This document shows positions 7,806 through 16,526 of a stretch of 24,952 bases of DNA, in pieces (the first letter of the stretch is position 1; each line of letters starts with the position of its first letter). Origin of the DNA: Minisyncoccota bacterium (lineage in GTDB: Bacteria; Verrucomicrobiota; Lentisphaeria; Oligosphaerales; MVZH01); assembly GCA_021734725.1 (NCBI GenBank), contig JAIPIM010000012.1, forward strand, positions 1 through 24,952, given 5' to 3'. Made by a program: the position numbers and the translations under genes. Under the pieces are notes generated by a model that was not told where the DNA came from, did no database searches, and saw only the letters and a program-made list of their open reading frames with translations.

Positions 7806-10800
7806 CTACTTCACATTCAGCACGCCTTCGGCCGTAAGGCCGGATGTACGTTCGACAACATCGATTGTCCAGTCACCCGCCGACTCGTTCAACGCCGGAC
7901 GGAATGGTATGTCGACCTCACCGTCTACAACCCGGTAAATACCCGATTCGTCATGAACCCTGTTCTCCGGATCGCGGATGGTAACCCGCACCAATTGCCG
8001 CCCCGCGACTCGCGCGTCGCGTGCATCGTCAATCGTTACAGGAATGACACCGGACTCGCCCGTTCGATAGCTGCGTTTGGGCTCGATTCGAATCGTTTTC
8101 ATCGCCGCCGGGTAAACGGCAATGACCCGGCCGGCATGCGGCGGAAGATTCACCGTCACCAACAGGCGATCCCCATCCACGACAGGCGTTAACCGGCGAG
8201 ATTGCGTGAATTCATACATGACACTGTCCTTCGGCGCCCGGATGCTGACCGTCGCGGTCTGCGCTTTTCCGTACGGCTGAAACCCGTCGTTCCCCGTCCA
8301 TTCGGTGTAGGGTCCCGGTTGACGCAAGTCATTGACGACACTCACATAGGTCACGTCTCCCGCTTCTCGGATGCTCGTAAATACGGGGCCGTCCGCGCCA
8401 GTCGCGTATGCCTGCATGTGCGGTGCCAAGCGCTGCTTGAGTTCCGCTAAAAACTCGACAGTCTTCTTTGTTTGCGCTTCGTACTCTTTCTTGTCACGCA
8501 TTTTGTAGTAATATTCCTGATCCACCCGAACCATGTCGGGGTATTCCTGGCGGCAGTAGCTGTCCACGACGATCTCGGTTCCGGCTTTTCCGGCCGCCAT
8601 GAGTTCTTCGTGAACCTTTTTTGAAACAAACTGAGCCATCGGAAAAACGACTGCCTGGTATTTCGCCAAAGCACCCGGCGTAATGTTGTGATCCAAAAGA
8701 ACATCATAAGGAATTCCCATGGCGCCGATCCAGCTTTTCCAGGCTCTGGGAAAATGTGCGGTACCCCAACCCCATCCGCCTTCACCGGCACACATCCACT
8801 GCGTACTCTCCGGAAGCAAAAGCGCCAAGGTCCGCGACGCGGGAGGGGTTCCCTTCAGCATGGTTCCATACGGGAGCAAATCATTCTTGAGCACATTCCC
8901 AAGCCGCTCATCGGCGTCAGGTTCCGCATAGCGATTCTGTTCTCCGTTTCTTCCGTAAAACACGCCGCGCAGGTCCCAGTAGAACAGTCCGTCCGACGGG
9001 ATGCGTGTAATCGCGAACCACGCCTGCTGGATAAGATCATCCCCCGTAGGCGCAATATTTTTCACGCCTTCCAGTCCGGGGACCTCCACCTTATTCGTCA
9101 GCCCGCTGACATAATTCATCCCCAGGGTGGCGTAGAACTCCTTGTCGGTTCCACGGACATTGGCATACGCGCTTTCGAAGGCACCGATCAACGGCTCGGG
9201 GCGAATTTCGTAGCTCCACGTCCCCCCGGCATCGAGATCCGCTACTTGCCCTGGATAGCGCAGGGGATCGGTCCAGCACTTGACATCGGGCCGTGCGGCA
9301 TTGATTTCGCCAGCGGCTTCGGCGTTCAAACGCCACCAACCGCACCCGCGGTTGTACCACCAGTAAAGAAAACGGAACGTGTTCGGAGGCTCTTCAAAAA
9401 CCCCATTCTCTCCAGGTTTTTCACCTTCCGGAAACCAGCATTGGATGGGATTGTGGCTTGTCCCGAATTTCCAGCCTTTCTCAGGAATGGGAAATCCCAG
9501 TTCCTCGCGCGCCCAGTCATCGAACCATGCCTTCCGTTCTTCATCGTCAGGTATCTTACCCGGCCACGTTTCCGTATTGAGCAGCGCATGAGTCCAGTTC
9601 GGAAATCGTGCCAGGTTTGCGGCGCCATTCCGTGTCTTCTCTCGAACGGTTTCACGGTTTTCCGGGCTCCATATGCCATTGCCAAACCGGTAATGCCAGC
9701 CGTATCTGAACCCTTCACGGCCCAATTGCTGGATATTACCCGATCCATCAATGGCATTCAATCCCAGTGTCTTGCAGAATGTGCGCCACTCCGTGGTAGC
9801 CCCCCCACCGCCCCAGGACGACAACAGAAACAGATCGCGTCGAATCGCGGGTACGATGGAGATATGAAATTCGCTGTACACAGGCTGTTCATCGGATGGC
9901 CATGCAGCCACGCGGCAAAGGTAGTCGCCACACTTAAGCTTAGACGGCGAAAATTCCATATTTAATTCACCCTTCCCTTTGCGAATGTTCAGGTTTGTCC
10001 GTGTACTCACGCATTCGCCGATGGCTACATCAACGGAGCATTTCAAGTTCGTCCGCACATCCCCTGAAGCAGGAATTTTCAGACTGGCTGTTTCTTCGTC
10101 CCGATAAAAAACCGTACGAACACTGGGGGCAAACGCGAACGGCGCCGTTGTTGCACGCAAGGGTCCCTGTCCGGTTGCCAATGTCTCAATCTCCGCGTCC
10201 GTCAGGTTTCGCTTGAAGATCGCCACGTCGTCCATGACCGAATTCGCGGCCTGCCCGTCGGACACACTACCACCAAGCCGCAACACATACGTCTCCAGTT
10301 CTTTGGCGCTTTCATCCTCCTTGTGGACAAACGAAGCCACCTGTTTCCCGTCCAGATAAGCGTATCCCTTGGTTCTATCCCAAGTCATGGCCACATGATG
10401 CCATTGGCCGTCCGCTACGTTCGTATTCTTGAAGTAACAGAACCCCTCCCCGCCGGCAGAAAACCGATAGGTGCTCATATTCCATTTCGGTGCCCAGCCG
10501 GCCCCAAACGACATCCAGGTAATCGAGCCCTGCCCGCGCAGATTCGATTCACGCGGCGTGCGCGTCCAGAAGGCGATGCTCCCTTCCTCAACGGGAAACA
10601 TCTCACGCAAAGGGCTCCCAATGTTCAGACTTGTCGCGGATTCGCTACGCCCGCCCTCAAGCCAAGTGGTCGGCATGCTGTGATGATGGGGGTAATATCC
10701 CGCCTGTTCAAACTGAAAACCGTCCGCCAGAAGAACGGCACGCTCCGGACTGTCATCCTTTACTCGAAGTGAGAAAATGGCCTCCCGCTCGCGCAAGCGC

Positions 10801-11558
10801 CCGTCGGAAACCGCGGTGCAGGCAACACGTTGCCAATCACCCGTCAGCACAATCTCGCGCGGCTCATTCGAATCGGGAATCCGCTCCGCCGGCTCTTCAC
10901 TATTTTTCCCCTTGCTTTTCGGCAGTTCAAGATCTTTGGAAACAAAACGAACATCCGCGGTAACGGTGCAGCCTTCCTGGCCCTTGACATACGCTGACGC
11001 CAGCAACATCCATTTTTTCTCGTGCCACGACAGCCCGCGACAGCGTACCTGCAACGGCGCCGTTTGAAATCCGTCTTCAGGTCCCATAACCGATATTCGA
11101 AGGGCTTTCCGGCCAAATTCGGTATCCGCGTTCACCAAGGCCAACTCCGAGTGGCCAAGCGCCCGAAAATCAGCACTATCCTTCTCAACATTGGCGACGG
11201 CGGGCGGCAGCATATTGTGGCTGGTCTTCTCGAAGTAGTATCCTCTGCCGAACTTGCCATCCCGGTAGTGGTCGGCTCTCAGTCGCACGGTATGCACCGT
11301 GTCGTCCCCCAGAAACACAGCGTTTGCGGTCTCGAAGTTGGCCAGCAGGAGAATATCCTTTTCCATGGGCCGCAAGGCGGCCTGACGAATGGCCTGCAAC
11401 TGGCGAGCATTGTCAAGGCGCTGCATGATCACCGGCCCCGGCACAGACGACGAGGCAGCACCCGCATCGGACACGCTCCAGAAAACCAGGACAGGCAACA
11501 CAAGCCAGCCATACAAAAACAGAGAACGTGACATTTCCGACGGTTTACACTTGAACAT
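7806..11558 (-). CDS. Large secreted LamG-domain protein with a GH42-like C-terminal region, putative glycosidase
   Basis: This is a 1250-residue protein. MFKCKPSEMSRSLFLYGW and the hydrophobic run that follows to about residue 34 form a signal peptide, with likely cleavage after DAGA. Residues 61-110 (FGRGYYFE) and 310-465 are concanavalin A/LamG-like: WHHVAMTWD (386-394), AYLDGKQV and VMDDVAIFKRNLTDAEIETL are typical of LamG_3 domains. Residues 570-895 look like a divergent catalytic barrel (tryptophan-rich, with LNTETW around E663 and YWDLRGVFYG at 860-869). Residues 905-1000 resemble the Rossmann-like domain after the barrel in GH42-type enzymes. A beta domain (1150-1250) ends the protein. 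The substrate is unknown. The start is supported by AAGGAG eight bases upstream. Repeat element B lies directly upstream, so the gene's promoter is probably in or next to it. Confidence 0.85.
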   Translation of the reverse strand: MFKCKPSEMSRSLFLYGWLVLPVLVFWSVSDAGAASSSVPGPVIMQRLDNARQLQAIRQAALRPMEKDILLLANFETANAVFLGDDTVHTVRLRADHYRDGKFGRGYYFEKTSHNMLPPAVANVEKDSADFRALGHSELALVNADTEFGRKALRISVMGPEDGFQTAPLQVRCRGLSWHEKKWMLLASAYVKGQEGCTVTADVRFVSKDLELPKSKGKNSEEPAERIPDSNEPREIVLTGDWQRVACTAVSDGRLREREAIFSLRVKDDSPERAVLLADGFQFEQAGYYPHHHSMPTTWLEGGRSESATSLNIGSPLREMFPVEEGSIAFWTRTPRESNLRGQGSITWMSFGAGWAPKWNMSTYRFSAGGEGFCYFKNTNVADGQWHHVAMTWDRTKGYAYLDGKQVASFVHKEDESAKELETYVLRLGGSVSDGQAANSVMDDVAIFKRNLTDAEIETLATGQGPLRATTAPFAFAPSVRTVFYRDEETASLKIPASGDVRTNLKCSVDVAIGECVSTRTNLNIRKGKGELNMEFSPSKLKCGDYLCRVAAWPSDEQPVYSEFHISIVPAIRRDLFLLSSWGGGGATTEWRTFCKTLGLNAIDGSGNIQQLGREGFRYGWHYRFGNGIWSPENRETVREKTRNGAANLARFPNWTHALLNTETWPGKIPDDEERKAWFDDWAREELGFPIPEKGWKFGTSHNPIQCWFPEGEKPGENGVFEEPPNTFRFLYWWYNRGCGWWRLNAEAAGEINAARPDVKCWTDPLRYPGQVADLDAGGTWSYEIRPEPLIGAFESAYANVRGTDKEFYATLGMNYVSGLTNKVEVPGLEGVKNIAPTGDDLIQQAWFAITRIPSDGLFYWDLRGVFYGRNGEQNRYAEPDADERLGNVLKNDLLPYGTMLKGTPPASRTLALLLPESTQWMCAGEGGWGWGTAHFPRAWKSWIGAMGIPYDVLLDHNITPGALAKYQAVVFPMAQFVSKKVHEELMAAGKAGTEIVVDSYCRQEYPDMVRVDQEYYYKMRDKKEYEAQTKKTVEFLAELKQRLAPHMQAYATGADGPVFTSIREAGDVTYVSVVNDLRQPGPYTEWTGNDGFQPYGKAQTATVSIRAPKDSVMYEFTQSRRLTPVVDGDRLLVTVNLPPHAGRVIAVYPAAMKTIRIEPKRSYRTGESGVIPVTIDDARDARVAGRQLVRVTIRDPENRVHDESGIYRVVDGEVDIPFRPALNESAGDWTIDVVERTSGLTAEGVLNVK

Positions 11559-11566
11559 TCAACAAT

Positions 11567-11572
11567 CTCCTT
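11567..11572 (-). promoter_or_regulatory. Ribosome binding site of the LamG protein gene
   Basis: AAGGAG on the minus strand stands eight bases before the ATG at 11558. It supports that start over the in-frame ATG eight codons later. Confidence 0.75.
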
Positions 11573-11583
11573 TTTTGAGATAA

Positions 11584-11593
11584 ACAGATCTGT
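11584..11593. promoter_or_regulatory. Perfect palindrome ACAGATCTGT, possible operator
   Basis: This ten-base perfect palindrome lies 26 bp upstream of the LamG protein start, between its ribosome site and the conserved flank of element B. The position suits an operator, but it is short, unrepeated in this window, and could be chance. Confidence 0.25.
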
Positions 11594-11606
11594 CTAGCCC
11601 TGCCCG

Positions 11607-11841
11607 TTACCCATAAGTCGCCTCAGACAATAAGCGATTAGAACACCCTAAGCCCCGCTCGTTGAAGACTCGCTCCGGCTGCCGCCTGAAAGACGGAACT
11701 CAGGCAAATGGCGATCGAATCCAATAGTGTATGGGCTTGTTCTACGCCTGTCCCGCGTGTCGTGTTTCCGCGAGGACGTTTTGCCGGTCCGGTCTGAGTT
11801 TTGCGTTTACGCGGCAGCCGAAGCGAGTCTTCAGCGAGCGG
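11607..11841 (+). repeat. Dispersed element, copy B (48-bp flank 11607-11654 plus core 11655-11841)
   Basis: This is the complete copy. The flank begins TTACCCATAAGTCGCC and aligns without gaps to the reverse strand of 183-230. The core begins CCGCTCGTTGAAGACTCGC and ends with the inverted form GCGAGTCTTCAGCGAGCGG, so the terminal arms are about 30 bp and extend imperfectly to about 43 bp. The middle keeps TCGAATCCAATAGTGTAT (11716-11733), but one palindrome arm has changed (TATGGG instead of TATTGG). By eye the cores are about 85% identical to copy A in plus-strand alignment, while the flanks are on opposite sides. It fills most of the 368-bp gap between the heparinase-like and LamG genes. 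Nothing else was recognised in 11842-11926. Confidence 0.85.
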
Positions 11842-11926
11842 AATGCGGTTACTGCTCCCGCCGACACCTGAAACCCAAACCATTTCGCGACAACCCGTGG
11901 TCGATAAAAACTCCAGTACGCCTGCT

Positions 11927-14884
11927 TTACTCCAATTTAAGCGTGTTCAGGGGACCCTCAAGAGTTTGTTCACCCACCCGGTGCGGACCATCGTATTTTG
12001 AGGTCAACACCACGAATGTACCGGCGGGATTTGTAATCCTTATTGCAATAGCTTGCGGCGCGGCGAGACGTTGACCGTCGCGATACACCTCAAGCGCTTT
12101 CATCGACGTATGTTCCTCCACGTCGCTCTCTCCGCCAGTATAGGCCGCCGCGGACCAGAAACTGGAGGTGTTTTCGGCGCGCTGTATCAATACTGGAACG
12201 AGCCGCGGATGCCACGACACATATCCTTCAGCGCGAAACAGCGTTGACGCCGACGACAGCAACGTGAGGTAACCAGTCAATTTGTCTTGTTTCCGCAGGC
12301 GATACTGAATACCTATCCCGGCGACGGGACTCAGACCGCCGGCTTTTTCAGATTCCTGAAAATACCGATACCCGTCGCCTTGTTCGAGCAGGGGCTTGTA
12401 CGCTTCCCATTCGGCTGAAGGGTTCACAGCCGTCAGTTCCGCCGGAAAATAAGTCAACCAATCCCACCGTGCGGGTTCGGCACTCTCCACCTGATCCAGC
12501 AGCACCATACTGTCACCGCAGATCGCGACGGTTCGCGACCATTCAACCCCTGCGTACTGAGGACGGTCAAGGGGGCTCGTCCAACGTCCCGCGGGCATGT
12601 CTCCCTCGAGCAGTGCAACCGGTGCGGCACGCAACATCGAATGCCTCTTCCCATCCTTGAGAACCGCATTGCCAGCCGCCGCGGTGTACGAAAAATGGCT
12701 CTGCTCATAACCATACCCAATCCTGAAAACATGCTCGTTCAGCCGATGTTTTTTCCAGTAAAAAAGTGGATTCAAAAGGACATTTCCACCGCGGTGCGAA
12801 GGGCACCCCCAATTCATGGTGATCGCGCGCAAACCCTCAGCTTCCGTACCCGCCCGCAGTACGGTGTACCCGCCCGCCGCCAACGTGGAATTGCTGTATT
12901 CCTGTTCGATTTGTTTTTCCGGCAGCTCATCCGGATCGAGCTTGTCAGCCACAAGCGGCAGGTAGTCCGGATCGTGGTAGTGACGATACGCGTGAACGTA
13001 GAGACCGCCATTGCCCGGACGACCGCGGATATCGTAGGCGAGCGGTGCATCGAACAGCCGCTTGAAATTCATGTCGTATACGTCAACGCCAACCGCTTCG
13101 AGGCAATTGGCAAAATCGACGAACGGATGCAACGCGGCGAAGTGATAGGGCATCTCACGTTCCATCGTAAAGCCGTCGGCGTCAAAATCGATCTCCCACT
13201 GCGCTCGCATGCCATATTCTCCGTCCAGCGCCTTGGCGGCATAGTCCCAGCGCTCGGCCACCAGCGCCGCCTTGCCGTAAGACGCATTCGTTTCCGCCTG
13301 CTGGTTGGCGGCAACACGGTGTGTGCTGATGGTCACCATGGCCGGAATCATCAAACCATCGATAATTGCCTGTGATTCTTTCTCATCCAGCACTCCGGAG
13401 GCCATGACAAGATCGAATGCTTCAGGCATCCGCCCGAACCACCAGCACTCCCCTAATACTGCATGACCAATACGAGAGGCATAGCCCGTTGCATAGGGAT
13501 TGGCCGGCGAATAGCTCGGATAGCGTTCCGCGTACGCCAGCAGAATGTCGGCGGCTTTGCGAGCGAATTCCTTTCGTCCGGTGCGCCACCATGCATCGGC
13601 AAGCGTGTATGCCGCCTTGGACAAATAGCTGTGATGCGCGAATGCCCCCGCCTTCTGAACCTTTTCCGGCATGGTTGCAATGTCGATCAAGCCGCCGGTA
13701 CGCTCCGAGTAATGCTTGCCGGGTCCCCTGAATCGCAGGGGACGCTGAGGCGGTCCCGGATCCATGTAGGAACCTGAATAGCCGTGACGCAGTTCAGGCG
13801 GTTCAACAGAAATATCAAGCATCGCTTCGGCTTTACCCCCGGCCGTTGCCTGGGGGCGAGCGGCAAGCGTGCGCTCCCGTGCCTCCGCGGTCTTAAAACG
13901 CGGATAGGGGCCTTTGGCGGGCGGCACGGCACCCGTCAGGCGTTGCAGAAGGTACCCCTGAAAAGTCGTGGTAACATGCTCGGGATAGTCCGTAACAGCC
14001 GCAAATACGCTTGCCTGTTCACTGTATAACGCGGGGAGCGCTCGAGCACGATTCGGCGAAACCGTAATATCGGCCGTGACCCGGCGCGACGCGCCCGGCG
14101 CCAATGCAAAACGCTTTTCGGACATCGTAACCTGAAATTCCGTGAGTTCTTTGGAATCCACGCCGAGAATAACATTTTGCATCCGGGAAGAACGGTTGTG
14201 AACGGTTATTGGGTGCCTTTGTCCGATCCGCTCTGACTCTTCGATGTTGCTTACCGCGGCAACCTCCTTTTCGAGTTGAATGGGATGCTTCTCGAAACGG
14301 ATATTTGCAAACCGGACGCGTACCCGCGGCGGATCTCCTACTTCGCCCATATCCCACAGATTGACGGTCAATGCAACACGAACCTTGCCTTCGGACGCGT
14401 CCGCCGCACCGGCTCCCAGGTCATCGTCCAGATTCAAGTCGAGCCATACCTCTTGCCATTGTCCTTTTGCGGGCGGCCGCTTAACCAGGTAGTAATTACG
14501 CTTCTCCCGCCCCGGCTCCGGGTACCCTGAGACTTGCGCCTGCACCCAGGCGTTGTCCGCCATGCTTTTCCAGCGGAACCGCAAAGCATCATGCCCATCC
14601 ATAAGAGACCGGTCAAATTCAGTATAGAACACACGTTTTTTCAACGGCGATTGTTCGTAATACTCGATACACCATTTCCCAGTGGCTTCGTCGACAATAC
14701 GCCGTATCGGCGGTGAATCCTCAGGAGCCTGCCAGTCAGCCGAGACTTCTTGCGTTTCCACGGGCAGAACCCAGTCCGGCCGTTTATCTTCCGCGCCCTG
14801 CGTTGAAAAACAAAACACGAGACTCAAAATCGCCAGACTTCCAGCGCTTCGACCATACATCGTTTTCGCGGTATCTAACATCAT
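11927..14884 (-). CDS. Secreted heparinase II/III-like polysaccharide lyase
   Basis: This is a 985-residue protein with a signal peptide: a hydrophobic stretch at about 13-30 and probable cleavage after TQGA. Residues 40-200 form a beta-sandwich of carbohydrate-binding type, and 200-310 an Ig-like stretch (ALAPGASRRVTADITV). An (alpha/alpha) toroid (about 400-640) follows, with AANQQAETNASYG (525-537) and MPYHFAALH (578-586; Y580-H581), which correspond to the catalytic asparagine and tyrosine/histidine regions of heparinase II/III and alginate lyases. Residues 660-985 match the C-terminal beta-sheet domain of that family (CPSHRGGNVLL, ending in a long beta-rich tail). Such enzymes break uronic acid-containing chains by beta-elimination. 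Which polymer is cut here cannot be told. The start has AAAGGAA just upstream. It lies 39 bp after the TIM-barrel gene, in one operon. Confidence 0.82.
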   Translation of the reverse strand: MMLDTAKTMYGRSAGSLAILSLVFCFSTQGAEDKRPDWVLPVETQEVSADWQAPEDSPPIRRIVDEATGKWCIEYYEQSPLKKRVFYTEFDRSLMDGHDALRFRWKSMADNAWVQAQVSGYPEPGREKRNYYLVKRPPAKGQWQEVWLDLNLDDDLGAGAADASEGKVRVALTVNLWDMGEVGDPPRVRVRFANIRFEKHPIQLEKEVAAVSNIEESERIGQRHPITVHNRSSRMQNVILGVDSKELTEFQVTMSEKRFALAPGASRRVTADITVSPNRARALPALYSEQASVFAAVTDYPEHVTTTFQGYLLQRLTGAVPPAKGPYPRFKTAEARERTLAARPQATAGGKAEAMLDISVEPPELRHGYSGSYMDPGPPQRPLRFRGPGKHYSERTGGLIDIATMPEKVQKAGAFAHHSYLSKAAYTLADAWWRTGRKEFARKAADILLAYAERYPSYSPANPYATGYASRIGHAVLGECWWFGRMPEAFDLVMASGVLDEKESQAIIDGLMIPAMVTISTHRVAANQQAETNASYGKAALVAERWDYAAKALDGEYGMRAQWEIDFDADGFTMEREMPYHFAALHPFVDFANCLEAVGVDVYDMNFKRLFDAPLAYDIRGRPGNGGLYVHAYRHYHDPDYLPLVADKLDPDELPEKQIEQEYSNSTLAAGGYTVLRAGTEAEGLRAITMNWGCPSHRGGNVLLNPLFYWKKHRLNEHVFRIGYGYEQSHFSYTAAAGNAVLKDGKRHSMLRAAPVALLEGDMPAGRWTSPLDRPQYAGVEWSRTVAICGDSMVLLDQVESAEPARWDWLTYFPAELTAVNPSAEWEAYKPLLEQGDGYRYFQESEKAGGLSPVAGIGIQYRLRKQDKLTGYLTLLSSASTLFRAEGYVSWHPRLVPVLIQRAENTSSFWSAAAYTGGESDVEEHTSMKALEVYRDGQRLAAPQAIAIRITNPAGTFVVLTSKYDGPHRVGEQTLEGPLNTLKLE

Positions 14885-14923
14885 AAGTTCCTTTCTCGCC
14901 TGTAGTATTATTCAACCTCTTGA

Positions 14924-16513
14924 TTACGGATTCAGTTTTACTTCAATTTTCTCGATTCGGAACCGACGCAGGATATGCGGCGCCTGGCGGGTGACCGCCA
15001 CACTGACCGTATTCGATCCCGTGCGCAAAAATTCACATGGTATCGAATAGCTTATCCGAAGCAGTTTCTGCTCGGGATTTACCGTTCTCCCGCTCAACGA
15101 CCCGGCGGCCGCCTGCGGTTCGGGGAACAGAATCTGCGCGTCCTGCCAGGCCAGATCGTAGACGCCGTCTTCCAGTACCGCACCGTTCAGTCGTACCTCA
15201 AGACGATCTTCCGGCGAAGACGGCTCCTGCAGTGTGCACGGGCAATCGTAATACCCCTTGGAAAGAATTACGTCCAGTTGAGCATGTTCGGCGTTTGCCG
15301 TCGGATCGATGGGATTTTCTCCGCAATATACGATGATGTCAACCGGGCGTCCGTCATAGGGCAGCAGTACGGGCAGTTGCGCGTGGTCGTTGGTATTCAT
15401 GGCCCCCTCGGTCCATGGGTAGCCGCCACGCCGTTCAACCGGGACTGTCTTCGCCTGGCCGCGCAGGCGGTCGCGGTCACCGAGGCCGATGAACGCGCGG
15501 TCTTGCGCATCTCGAGTCGCATCCCCGGGGGGCGGCTGTCCGTTGACGCGGCCGCGGAACGGCCAGTAATTGAACCCGGCGATGCCGTCCGCGCCCTGCT
15601 TCCACCAATTCGCGGCAATGCCGCGCAACAGTTCCGGAGAGGGTGCCTCGTACGCGTCGCTGCTGTGATGGAAGTCGAAGCACGGGTAGAGCTTGACGGA
15701 TTCGCCGAGGCACTCGCGGAACTCGCCAAGGCCCACCTCGATCGACCGGCTGCCCGTGACGAGCAGGTCGACCGCGTCATACCGCGCCCAACTTTCAACG
15801 TCCAGGCCGTCACGGCGGCAGGCGTCCAGGTTCGGCGACACCCGTGCACCGAGCAGGATCGGGTGCCCGCGGCGACGCGCCACCTGATCAAGGGCAGCAC
15901 GCAACTGCTGCATCAACGCTGTAACGTTCTCGCGCAGTTCCCACTGCCGTCCGACCGGCAGGATCGGTGTGTGCCGTGCAAAGTCGATGAGAAATCCGTC
16001 AAAATCATAGCGCTCGGCCAGTTCACGGATGATTCGCACCTTGAATTCCCGTACCTCGGGCACGGCCAGGTTCCAGAATCCCTGCCACCACCAGGTCTTA
16101 ATTAACCAGTCGGGATGCGCCGCTTTGATTGCGTTCATCCGGTCCATCTCCAAGCCGTCCGCGTCAATGTCAACTGCCGCGATGCGGTGACTCCAGAAGC
16201 ACTCCAATCCGCGCTTGCGCGTTTGCTCAACCAGTTTGCCGAGGAAGTCAACGCCTTCCTCCCGCCACCGTGAAAACGTTGGGCGCGGGTGCGGCGGCAA
16301 CACGTCGCTTGGGTACGACGCGTAGTTACCGTAACCACAGTCCCAACAGACCATGTCCACAGTGCTCGACGGCTCGTCGGCAAAAGCGAGCGCCTGTGCG
16401 AAATAGTCCCCCAAATCCATGGTTGTCCACGGTCCGTCCCTGCTGCCAAGCGCATCGAAGAGAATGCAGAGACGTCGTTGCCGATTTACTGCGTCAGAAT
16501 GTTCGGTTTGCAT
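14924..16513 (-). CDS. Cytoplasmic TIM-barrel glycosidase-like protein (GHL10-like)
   Basis: This is a 529-residue protein without a signal peptide. The N-terminal part reads as a TIM barrel: TVDMVCWDCGYGNY on the first strands, GLECFWSHRI further on, and YDFDGFLIDFARHTPI at the strand where glycosyl hydrolase-like 10 proteins carry a D-G-x-x-x-D motif. GADGIAGFNYWPF is near the end of the barrel. The last 130 residues form a beta domain (LEVRLNGAVLEDG, TGSNTVSVAVT), probably a sugar-binding sandwich. The activity is unproven. The frame is open up to 16570, but that would overlap the upstream gene by 44 bp. The ATG at 16513, 13 bp after the upstream TGA and giving MQTEHSDAVN as the N-terminus, fits operon spacing better. 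Its ribosome site is weak, which suggests coupled translation. Confidence 0.75.
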   Translation of the reverse strand: MQTEHSDAVNRQRRLCILFDALGSRDGPWTTMDLGDYFAQALAFADEPSSTVDMVCWDCGYGNYASYPSDVLPPHPRPTFSRWREEGVDFLGKLVEQTRKRGLECFWSHRIAAVDIDADGLEMDRMNAIKAAHPDWLIKTWWWQGFWNLAVPEVREFKVRIIRELAERYDFDGFLIDFARHTPILPVGRQWELRENVTALMQQLRAALDQVARRRGHPILLGARVSPNLDACRRDGLDVESWARYDAVDLLVTGSRSIEVGLGEFRECLGESVKLYPCFDFHHSSDAYEAPSPELLRGIAANWWKQGADGIAGFNYWPFRGRVNGQPPPGDATRDAQDRAFIGLGDRDRLRGQAKTVPVERRGGYPWTEGAMNTNDHAQLPVLLPYDGRPVDIIVYCGENPIDPTANAEHAQLDVILSKGYYDCPCTLQEPSSPEDRLEVRLNGAVLEDGVYDLAWQDAQILFPEPQAAAGSLSGRTVNPEQKLLRISYSIPCEFLRTGSNTVSVAVTRQAPHILRRFRIEKIEVKLNP

Positions 16514-16526
16514 GATTTGGCCCCAG

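Noticed and set aside
8688..9965. 425-residue plus-strand frame opposite the LamG protein gene
   Set aside because: It is the antisense shadow of a well-supported gene in GC-rich DNA, with low-complexity composition and no recognisable domain.
14975..16105. 376-residue plus-strand frame opposite the TIM-barrel gene
   Set aside because: It is antisense to a gene with clear barrel motifs, and its arginine-rich composition is typical of a shadow frame.
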